Shown one piece after another: positions 19,052 through 25,601 of a stretch of 52,295 bases of DNA (the stretch's first letter is position 1; the number at the start of each line of letters is the position of its first letter). The DNA comes from Deltaproteobacteria bacterium. GTDB lineage: Bacteria; SAR324; NAC60-12. The stretch is taken from NCBI GenBank assembly GCA_002683655.1, contig NYTS01000096.1, positions 1 to 52,295 on the forward strand. The letters run 5' to 3'. Under the pieces are notes generated by a model, which was given only the letters and a program-made list of their open reading frames with translations, was not told where the DNA came from and did no database searches. A program made the position numbers and the translations under genes.

Positions 19052-20808
19052 TGAGATGCAACCTTTTTCGGATAGTTAAGCAGAGATCCTGGCTGTTCCG
19101 TTGACAAGTTGAAATTTGTTGTTTGCGCCTCAGTCATTATGTTTTGCTCAGCATTTTCTGGTAATCGCTCATTGAGTTCCACTCGAAAACACGCTCCACC
19201 ATCTTTGTTTGCCACAGTCAACTTGCCACCAAGATGGTCTTCAATGATCATCCGGCTCATGTACAAACCCAAACCGGTACCATTAAGTTTGTTTTTTGTT
19301 GAAAAATAAGGAAAGAAAATTTGATCAATCACCTCCTCAGGTATACCTCCAGCGTTATCCTGCACTTCTAGTATTTGTTTATCCTGCTGAGCGTAGGTGC
19401 GCAGGATAAGCCTCTTTTTATTTATTCCGCTTTCCTTCAACGCTTCTTCAGCATTTTTCAACAAGTTGATCAATGCTTGCTGGACTTCATTCGGGAACAG
19501 TTCCGACTGGGGTAGTTCGCCAAACTCCTCGACCAGTTCGATGTCCTGTGTTTGCAGAGATAATCCGATGATTTCGACGGTACGTTGGACCAACTCGTTG
19601 AGTTGTACGAATGCACGTTGACGGTCTGGCCGAAAGAAATCCCGGAAATCATTGATCGTTCGAGAAAGAAAGGAAGTAGTATCTTGAATTTTTTTCAACT
19701 TCTCAAGTGTCCCCTCCGTGGTGGCATTACCAAGCTGCTGTTCCAATTTGATGGAGGCTGCGATCACGTTAATAGTGGCCAATGGTTGGCGCCACTGATG
19801 AGCAATCATCGCCAACATTTCTCCCATCGAAGCCATCTTGGTCGATTGGACGAGCTGTTGCTGCATCTGCTGTAGTTCTTCATAGGCCTGTTTCAACTCT
19901 TCGTGACTAGTTTGCAAGTCTGTCGCTGACTCCTGAATCAGTTGAATTTGCAACAAAAGCTGGTTTTGAAGATGTTGGAAAGCGTTGACGAGCTGGTGGG
20001 ATTCCAAAGTGTTTGCGGGAATATCAGCTAATTCAAGATCTCGGAGTTGAGCTTCGAACTGCTGCAGAGAGTCACTGTTCCTCAGAGAATCTGTTTTGAG
20101 TAATGCTAGGCGGGTGGTTAATTGCTGAATCGGAGTGGCAACACGACGTGCTACCACTACAGAAATAATCAGCCCAAACAATATTAGAAGTGCTTCAATC
20201 ATCAGGAGTGATTGTTGGTTTTCTGCAACGGCCTTGTCTAGAGGTTGCTGAGACAAGCCAATGTGCATGACTCCAACGGCCTCTCCCCAAAAAACCAACT
20301 GGCGACGAGCTTCAAACACAATTTCTCCAGCTTTTCCACGGACTTCCTCGTCAATCAGGGCATCAGTCAACAGAATCTGTTCCCTGAGCTGATAGTCACC
20401 AGTTTGAGTTACCGTCCTTCGTCTCGGTGCATCACGAGTGTCAAGAATCTTTGTCTGAGAGGGCTCCCACTCAATAACCTCGGGTTCATACTCCTCAATC
20501 AGATTATCGTCATAAGCAAAAAGAATTTCGTTCTCCATACTGCGAACGAAGACATAAACCAACTCTGGTTGTGAATCGAGAAGAGTGAAGTGGATCTCTA
20601 GCTGGGCCCAGTTGGAGGTGCCCACCCACTCTGTTGTCTTGGCGGCAAGCGATTCAGAGATCCAATAAATACGCTCAAAGTATGCGTTGCGGAGGCTCTC
20701 AACTTGGCGTTTTTGACCAATGTACCAAGTCAGGGCATTCGAAAGGAGCAAGGCACTTCCCAAGGAGATGAGGAGCACCGTGCGGAGTCGGATTGGTTGA
20801 AAAAGCAT
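19048..20808 (-). CDS. Membrane-bound sensor histidine kinase
   Basis: 586-aa kinase. Layout: membrane helix near residues 9-30; a periplasmic sensor region of about 165 residues; second helix near 202-220 (LLMIEALLILFGLIISVVVA) running into a HAMP-like RRVATPIQQL; a long Gln-rich coiled coil (275-325); HisKA box with phospho-acceptor His337 in MIAHQWRQPLATIN; and an ATPase domain with N box (LLKNAEEA, about 448-455), DNAGGIP, FPYFSTK and GTGLGLYMSRMIIEDHLGG. The HQWRQPL form is typical of a large group of marine and delta/epsilon-type kinases. It lies 14 bases after a predicted periplasmic sulfite-oxidase-like protein and overlaps its receiver gene, suggesting a three-part signalling unit. 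Confidence 0.92.
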   Translation of the reverse strand: MLFQPIRLRTVLLISLGSALLLSNALTWYIGQKRQVESLRNAYFERIYWISESLAAKTTEWVGTSNWAQLEIHFTLLDSQPELVYVFVRSMENEILFAYDDNLIEEYEPEVIEWEPSQTKILDTRDAPRRRTVTQTGDYQLREQILLTDALIDEEVRGKAGEIVFEARRQLVFWGEAVGVMHIGLSQQPLDKAVAENQQSLLMIEALLILFGLIISVVVARRVATPIQQLTTRLALLKTDSLRNSDSLQQFEAQLRDLELADIPANTLESHQLVNAFQHLQNQLLLQIQLIQESATDLQTSHEELKQAYEELQQMQQQLVQSTKMASMGEMLAMIAHQWRQPLATINVIAASIKLEQQLGNATTEGTLEKLKKIQDTTSFLSRTINDFRDFFRPDRQRAFVQLNELVQRTVEIIGLSLQTQDIELVEEFGELPQSELFPNEVQQALINLLKNAEEALKESGINKKRLILRTYAQQDKQILEVQDNAGGIPEEVIDQIFFPYFSTKNKLNGTGLGLYMSRMIIEDHLGGKLTVANKDGGACFRVELNERLPENAEQNIMTEAQTTNFNLSTEQPGSLLNYPKKVASQ

Positions 20809-20822
20809 GAAATGAAAGGAGG

Positions 20823-21716
20823 TCAGCGTGTCTCAATTTTTTGTAAGAAAAATAAGAATTGAGGCAAACGGCCTGCCAAATCAGGATGTTCTGCGACAGG
20901 AAATACTACGCTGTAAGGTCCACCATAGGCAGAGATGATCTTCTGATTGTCAAAGGATCGAAGAACAACGATTGGTTTGCTCAAATCCTCTTTCTTCAGA
21001 GTAACCGAGTTGCCCACGTACGGAGTCAGTACAACCTCATTGAAATTATCGGAAGTTAGAAAATCTCGCAGAAATGCTCCCTCCGTTTGTGTATCTCGAT
21101 CCGGAGAAGGCAAGGGCTTACGATACCCTCTGGGAATTGGAGGGACGTAGTTTAAGAGTTCTCCAGGGAGAACTGCAATTGCTTTAGCATCCATCACTCT
21201 GGAGTTTCCACTTTCAACAACGGTTAACTCTGGAGTGAGGGAGGTTCCAAGAATTACCGTGTCGATGTACCAGTTGTATAGACCCTGATCACTGGCCTGC
21301 TCATGCATCACCATATACGGTCCACCTCGATTCTTTTTAATGCGCTTTCCGCCGCTGGAGAAAGCGATCATCACATTATCTTTTCGAATCTGCTCAATTG
21401 GTTCGTAGGTGACATAGACGTTGTTTGCAATGAAAGTGACCCCGTCAATGTTTTCATCAGCCTCGGTCAGCTCAATGATTTTCTCAATCGTGATTCCCCA
21501 GAATTCCTTCTGGCCATCGTCTGGGAAGTTAGGATCCTGGGAGGTGTAGGTTGTGGCGTTTGCTTCCATCATTTCCTGATCCAGCACAAAAGCTTGCCCT
21601 GAGTCTGCGCCAAGCTGTCCGATGATCTGAATTTGTGTTTGACGCGCCAAAAGGTTGTTGTTCATCAGGATGCAAGTAAACGCGAACAACCCTAGAATGA
21701 ATCCTACTCGTTTCAT
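20823..21716 (-). CDS. Exported protein with two sulfite-oxidase-like (molybdopterin-binding fold) domains
   Basis: The ATG at 21716 is chosen because GGAGA precedes it and it starts a signal peptide (MKRVGFILGLFAFTCILMNNNLLA); the frame itself opens at 21839. In the 297-aa product two segments resemble each other and the sulfite-oxidase-type molybdopterin-binding fold: residues 72-137 (FWGITIEKIIELTEA...NNVYVTYEPIEQIRKDNVMIAFSSGG...GGPYMVM) and 211-273 (EGAFLRDFLTSD...GNSVTLKKEDLSKPIVVLRSFDN...GGPYSVVFP). No cysteine suitable as molybdenum ligand is present in either, so it is more likely a ligand-binding or sensor subunit than an enzyme. It begins an operon with a histidine kinase and a receiver. 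The fold assignment rests on pattern recognition. Confidence 0.62.
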   Translation of the reverse strand: MKRVGFILGLFAFTCILMNNNLLARQTQIQIIGQLGADSGQAFVLDQEMMEANATTYTSQDPNFPDDGQKEFWGITIEKIIELTEADENIDGVTFIANNVYVTYEPIEQIRKDNVMIAFSSGGKRIKKNRGGPYMVMHEQASDQGLYNWYIDTVILGTSLTPELTVVESGNSRVMDAKAIAVLPGELLNYVPPIPRGYRKPLPSPDRDTQTEGAFLRDFLTSDNFNEVVLTPYVGNSVTLKKEDLSKPIVVLRSFDNQKIISAYGGPYSVVFPVAEHPDLAGRLPQFLFFLQKIETR

Positions 21717-21926
21717 ATTTTCTCCAATCAGAGTTACCAAAGCTAGAACCACGTCGGGCTTGAATACGCTAATTGCTGCTTTGAAAAAAACTTTAGTAAC
21801 TTTTTTGATAGAAAAGAGCAAATTCGATGTTTGAAACAAAGTGGAGAAGGGGGTAGCAAGCAGAAGCTGTCCGAGGAGGAAAATAGACGTGATCAGCTTA
21901 GTTGAATGACCACGTCAGTAGCAGCA

Positions 21927-23069
21927 CTAATCACCAGACTGAAGTACCCAATTTTGCGGGTGACCACAAAGATTATAGTCAGCTCTGGAGAACCAACCGA
22001 GGCAGCTCCAAGATAAGAATTGTGAAATACGAGCGCTGTCCCAGGCTCCTGGCAGCCCAGAAGGTTCTGTGCGTAAGAACTCAAGACGTTGATTAACGGG
22101 CAAAGATGGTGAGAGCAATTTTTCCAAACGGTCCATTTCTATTTGTCCATCACGAGACCACTTCATTTGACTTCTTAATGCTGCTTCCAGCGCAGATTCT
22201 GAAACCCCATTGGCTGTAGCGTATCTATCAGCTTCGGTTGAACCTGCTTTACTAAGATTTGGTAAAATGACTTGACCAAGGCACATCCATACAACAAAAG
22301 CCATGCTTGTCAGGAATAGGCCCTGGACTGTCTCGACACCAGCACCTGAGAAGAGACTAGCTGAATAGAAGCCATACAGATTCCACAATATTGCCACTAT
22401 CACACCTCGGTGTCTGCTGTGAGTTCGAAGTGCTCCGATTCGACGTAAGACTTGCGCCTTCAACTCATCCTCAGACATTTCTAACCAACCTGAAGGTATA
22501 ATCGTCTTTTCCATCCAAGGCAGTCCGGTGATGCCTCCAGCAAAAGTAGGGTCTTCTTCTTTCACTACTTCTGTTCTTCTACTCAGTAACTCCCCTATCC
22601 TTCTTTGAAAGTTTTCTCGATCTTCACCATAAATTTTGTAGCCAGCTACAATCCGGGCCAAGGGATTCTGCAACAGTAACATCAAAGCAAATGTGATCAT
22701 TAGAAGCGCTATCACTCCCAAAATTCCATAGTGCTTACCAATTTCCATTATCAGCGGACCAGATATCCACAGGATAGCGGCATGCAACATGATACCGCGA
22801 CTTAATCTCTTCCAAAATTTGGGAAAACTTTCTCGCTTGTACTTCGTTAACTTTGGAATTATGAAGCCACCCACTATGTCAAGCGGAAGCATAATGCAAA
22901 TGTAAGCCAATACAATCAATGTCCACCACTGGATTTCCACGAATAGAGATGATGCTTCTGCTGGAAAAAGTTTTGATGGCCATTCATTGAACAGTCCTAA
23001 ACATGCTATCAAAGTCCATAGAGCTAAATTGAATAGCCCTAGCCAAGCTTTTGAAATCGTATATTGCAT
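21927..23069 (-). CDS. Multi-pass membrane protein of unknown function, downstream of proteorhodopsin
   Basis: 380-aa protein I cannot assign to a named family. About six hydrophobic segments are visible: four in the first 140 residues (including WTLIVLAYICIMLPLDIVGGFIIP and GVIALLMITFALMLLL) and two around 220-265. A charged cytosolic-looking segment lies at 145-205 and a hydrophilic C-terminus at 275-380 (VILPNLSKAGSTEADRYATANGVSESALEAALRSQ...). It follows proteorhodopsin on the same strand after 106 bp containing two hairpins, so it could be co-transcribed at a lower level. Near the C-terminus another frame also reads as apolar protein, so a frameshift was considered; the annotated frame was kept because it continues smoothly to its own stop. 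Confidence 0.72.
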   Translation of the reverse strand: MQYTISKAWLGLFNLALWTLIACLGLFNEWPSKLFPAEASSLFVEIQWWTLIVLAYICIMLPLDIVGGFIIPKLTKYKRESFPKFWKRLSRGIMLHAAILWISGPLIMEIGKHYGILGVIALLMITFALMLLLQNPLARIVAGYKIYGEDRENFQRRIGELLSRRTEVVKEEDPTFAGGITGLPWMEKTIIPSGWLEMSEDELKAQVLRRIGALRTHSRHRGVIVAILWNLYGFYSASLFSGAGVETVQGLFLTSMAFVVWMCLGQVILPNLSKAGSTEADRYATANGVSESALEAALRSQMKWSRDGQIEMDRLEKLLSPSLPVNQRLEFLRTEPSGLPGAWDSARISQFLSWSCLGWFSRADYNLCGHPQNWVLQSGD

Positions 23070-23088
23070 TTAAAATTTTACTGCTGAG

Positions 23089-23114
23089 AATCGTAGGATT
23101 TTAATCCTACGATT
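23089..23114 (-). terminator. Perfect 12-bp inverted repeat after proteorhodopsin
   Basis: AATCGTAGGATT (23089-23100) and AATCCTACGATT (23103-23114) are exact reverse complements separated by two bases. The hairpin lies between the proteorhodopsin stop and the downstream membrane-protein start. No T-run follows it closely on the minus strand, so it may stabilise the abundant proteorhodopsin message or attenuate read-through rather than act as a full intrinsic terminator. Confidence 0.55.
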
Positions 23115-23127
23115 TAACTTGTGAACA

Positions 23128-23158
23128 AAGATTAAGACTAATCTATCGACTTAATCTT
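23128..23158 (-). terminator. Second hairpin after proteorhodopsin
   Basis: AAGATTAAG (23128-23136) pairs with CTTAATCTT (23150-23158), giving a 9-bp AT-rich stem with a 13-base loop, 17 bases beyond the proteorhodopsin stop codon. Together with the stem at 23089-23114 it forms a tandem hairpin array in the gap. Role inferred: message end protection or attenuation. Confidence 0.4.
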
Positions 23159-23175
23159 AATCTTGAAATACTCGA

Positions 23176-23955
23176 TTATGCTTTTGCGGTAGCAACTTTT
23201 GCTGAGGCAGGTGCACTATCAAGCATAGTTTTCTCACGTGCAATGAAGTAGACCATCACTCCGTAGACACATTTGCTGACGATGTCAGCAATGGTATACC
23301 CGACCTGCACACCTATTTCAGCTTCTGCAGTTCCGCCTGCAAGGTTGAAAACGTAGGCAACGGGGTAGAATAGCCATGAGATCATTAAGAGCATTCGGGT
23401 CTGCTCAATCAATTCCTTCACTCTACCGTCCTCTTCTGCAATTTCAGCTGCCAACTCTTTCCAAAGCACTCTGAGAATGTACACAAATGGTATCATCGCA
23501 AGTACAAAGAAAAGCGCTTGTGTTCCGGTATTGTCTGACACTTCGCCTGGATAGCCCAAAGCGATCATGAGTACAGAAGCAATAACCAATCTGGTTAAGA
23601 CATCCTGCATTCTTTCACGGGTCAATGACAAAAGAACAATCAGTTCTACCAACAACAGTGGTACTGTCAACAACCAGTCCACGTAACGGTAAGCATCGTT
23701 AAACGGTACTCCTGTTGCTACATACATTCCACTTTCACTTATTGCATATGCATCGTCCCAACTTTGGAAAATTCGGAAGTAGTGATATCCCGCGATAAGT
23801 ACCACCAAACTCGAACAGACGATGGCCGGCTTGTATTTGACAGCGATGTTCTCTTTGGCAAGAACGAAAAATGCGAAAGTGCCGAACATTGCCGCAATAG
23901 TCAAAGACAACATGTTATAGATCAGCGAAAACTGATCTGCACTCAACTCTGGCAT
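23176..23955 (-). CDS. Proteorhodopsin, green-type light-driven proton pump
   Basis: Seven-helix retinal protein of 259 aa pumping protons out of the cell in light. Lys228 in ADIVSKCVYG is the Schiff-base lysine. Helix C reads RYVDWLLTVPLLLVEL: Asp93 is the proton acceptor, Thr97 the middle residue and Glu104 the donor, that is, the DTE pattern of proton pumps (GPR 97/101/108). Leu101 matches GPR position 105, where Leu tunes to green and Gln to blue. His58 (GYHYF) corresponds to the acceptor-stabilising His75. GGGGA precedes the ATG. It is divergent from the retinal-biosynthesis operon across 524 bp. No cleavable signal peptide is obvious. Family and pump type are secure; the absorption maximum is predicted. 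Confidence 0.97.
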   Translation of the reverse strand: MPELSADQFSLIYNMLSLTIAAMFGTFAFFVLAKENIAVKYKPAIVCSSLVVLIAGYHYFRIFQSWDDAYAISESGMYVATGVPFNDAYRYVDWLLTVPLLLVELIVLLSLTRERMQDVLTRLVIASVLMIALGYPGEVSDNTGTQALFFVLAMIPFVYILRVLWKELAAEIAEEDGRVKELIEQTRMLLMISWLFYPVAYVFNLAGGTAEAEIGVQVGYTIADIVSKCVYGVMVYFIAREKTMLDSAPASAKVATAKA

Positions 23956-24151
23956 AGATTCCCCTTCGATAGGAATTAAAATTAAATAAGAAAGCTATTA
24001 GCCTTCTCGCCTCATGAAACAGCCAATACAACCAATGGGTTCCTTTGGTTTCTCAGCAAGCTCTTATCCTTTGATAAGAACGAAGGAGCCAATCGACAAA
24101 AAGCAGACCAATTATGAAAAATTCATTTGAAAAAATAAGCTAAGAAATAAA

Positions 24152-24201
24152 TTTAATTTTTTAGTGATAAAAATAATTTTTTTTAATTTTTTAGTGATAA
24201 A
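24152..24201. repeat. 20-bp direct repeat with 30-bp period
   Basis: The same 20 bases occur at 24152-24171 and 24182-24201, exactly 30 bp apart, so both copies lie on the same face of the helix at roughly three turns. The core is TTTTTTAGTGATAAA. Such helically phased copies are typical of paired activator or repressor sites. The position between proteorhodopsin and crtE makes coordinated control of opsin and retinal possible. Confidence 0.6.
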
Positions 24202-24237
24202 TTTAGATCGGAGTCGATTATCATTCTAAATTTATCA
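24195..24237. repeat. 13-bp inverted repeat, candidate operator
   Basis: TGATAAATTTAGA at 24195-24207 is the exact reverse complement of TCTAAATTTATCA at 24225-24237, with a 17-bp spacer. The left arm overlaps the second copy of the phased direct repeat. The arms are too AT-rich for a strong RNA terminator, so a DNA-level regulatory site is favoured. Confidence 0.5.
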
Positions 24238-24326
24238 TTTTTCTGTCTTGATAGAATTATTATAAATATTCGAGTAATTAAATAATTAAAATTGTTTCAA
24301 GCAATGTAAAAAGTAATTTATAATTT

Positions 24327-24367
24327 CGTGAGAAATCTTTTGTCGGCCTCATCTTCTTTTTCTCACG
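24327..24367. repeat. 9-bp inverted repeat upstream of crtE
   Basis: CGTGAGAAA at 24327-24335 and TTTCTCACG at 24359-24367 are exact reverse complements separated by 23 bp. The right arm ends 112 bp before the crtE start. The CGTGAG arms stand out in the surrounding A/T sequence. It could be a regulator site or a leader hairpin. Confidence 0.4.
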
Positions 24368-24479
24368 TAATTTTATATTTTATATTTAAATAGTATTATC
24401 AGTATTTTAATAATTAAATTGGCTAAGCACACTCATTGCAGAAAATCGCCCCTTCATTCAAACTGCATATGGAGGTTTC

Positions 24480-25601
24480 ATGGAAATGAGTTCAAATGCT
24501 ATTTATGATGATCCCTTTAGAGTATTGGGAGAGCGATATTTTTCTTTGCATGTGAGCCGTATCAAACAAATAGAGAAAGAATTTATTTCAGAAAATAAAT
24601 GTTTAAATTCTTTGAATTGGGCAGCGCAGAAAATTAAAATTGTACCAGCAGAAATGAAATCTTTTCTGCGGCAAAATGGGATATTGAAAGATAGTGCTGA
24701 CTATCATTTAATGACGGAAGGAAAACTCTTTAGAGCACAGTTGGCCTTGGCTGCAGCGCACCTTCACCGTTTAGATGAGAAGACTGCGCTACAGTTAGCC
24801 TGTGTAACAGAATTTATTCATAACGCATCGCTTATCCATGATGATATTCAGGATCAGGACGAAATGCGAAGAAACTTTGTAACGGTTTGGAAGCAATATG
24901 GATCAAACAATGCGCTTCTTTTAGGGGATTTGCTGCTGAGCAAAGCCTATGAAATGCTGGGCATCCTAGGCATGCAGCACTACCGTGGTCCAAGATTGAT
25001 CGGTCTACTCGGTGAGAAGATCGCACTGCTGATACAAGGACAGTCAGATGAGTTGGAACACCAAAGTGATTTGACTCTGCCTCTACAAACCTATGAACAC
25101 ATCGCACTCTGCAAAACAGGAGCTCTGCTTTCCTTTCCTGTGGAGGCCGCCCTAATCCTGTCAGGTGTTCAAGAGAGGGAATGTGGCCGCGTAAGTCAAA
25201 TTTTTGGCCGATTCGGAGTGGCCTACCAAATTCATGACGACATCATTGACTTATGCGCTTCGAACAAAGGCCGTGATTTCCCGGGTTCAGATCTACGGGA
25301 AGGTCGAGTCAGCGCAGTAATTCTACAATTTTGGCAGCAATCCTCACCGGAAGTGAGGAAGCAATTCGAAATTTTCTTTAAGGATGAAAAATGTCGTCGT
25401 GATCCTAAGCAATTAGCCTACTGGGTAAATGCACTGGCCAACACACAAGTTCTGGAAGCAAGCTTTCAATACCTTACCGAGACGCTTGCAAACTGCCGCC
25501 AAGAAGCTGCTGAGCTACCAGATCCTCTAAATTCATTCATGTTGTTAGTCATCTCTCAGTTGGAAAAGCGCTTTCAGCCAGAACTGGAGTTGCTGGCATG
25601 A
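24480..25601 (+). CDS. crtE: Geranylgeranyl diphosphate synthase
   Basis: Polyprenyl synthase that elongates FPP/DMAPP with IPP to GGPP, the C20 precursor of carotenoids. The 373-aa sequence has both aspartate-rich motifs: the first at Asp121-Asp122-Ile-Gln-Asp125 followed by EMRR, the second at Asp253-Asp254-Ile-Ile-Asp257. About 75 N-terminal residues precede the usual catalytic start, making it longer than most bacterial enzymes of about 300 aa. GGAGG at 24471-24475 precedes the ATG; ATG 24486 is a possible alternative with better spacing. It begins a tightly packed operon: its end overlaps the crtI-crtB fusion by 4 bases. Position next to phytoene enzymes supports GGPP rather than FPP as product. 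Confidence 0.93.
   Translation: MEMSSNAIYDDPFRVLGERYFSLHVSRIKQIEKEFISENKCLNSLNWAAQKIKIVPAEMKSFLRQNGILKDSADYHLMTEGKLFRAQLALAAAHLHRLDEKTALQLACVTEFIHNASLIHDDIQDQDEMRRNFVTVWKQYGSNNALLLGDLLLSKAYEMLGILGMQHYRGPRLIGLLGEKIALLIQGQSDELEHQSDLTLPLQTYEHIALCKTGALLSFPVEAALILSGVQERECGRVSQIFGRFGVAYQIHDDIIDLCASNKGRDFPGSDLREGRVSAVILQFWQQSSPEVRKQFEIFFKDEKCRRDPKQLAYWVNALANTQVLEASFQYLTETLANCRQEAAELPDPLNSFMLLVISQLEKRFQPELELLA

Larger units (their letters stand above)
23956..24479. promoter_or_regulatory. Divergent control region between proteorhodopsin and crtE
   Basis: This 524-bp gap has no credible gene and is extremely AT-rich between 24120 and 24420. It must hold promoters for both the proteorhodopsin gene and the retinal-synthesis operon. 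It contains a 20-bp exact direct repeat with a 30-bp period, a 13-bp inverted repeat overlapping it, and a 9-bp inverted repeat with GC-containing arms nearer crtE, each listed separately. The proteorhodopsin side has a leader of about 100 bases with small self-complementary segments (CTTATC/GATAAG at about 24063-24078). I could not assign -10 and -35 boxes reliably. Confidence 0.6.

Noticed and set aside
21893-22084. Apolar reading frame overlapping the end of the membrane protein, suggesting a frameshift
   Set aside because: The annotated frame continues smoothly with Trp/Arg-containing family-like sequence to its own stop. The alternative frame has no start of its own beyond chance, so no frameshift is claimed; reads should settle it.
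24195-24237. Intrinsic terminator between opsin and crtE
   Set aside because: The arms are almost only A and T, the loop is 17 bases, and both flanking genes are transcribed away from it.
23956-24479. CRISPR-like array from the 30-bp-spaced repeat
   Set aside because: Only two copies, with a 10-bp gap between them, in AT-rich DNA without cas genes; a regulatory repeat is far more likely.
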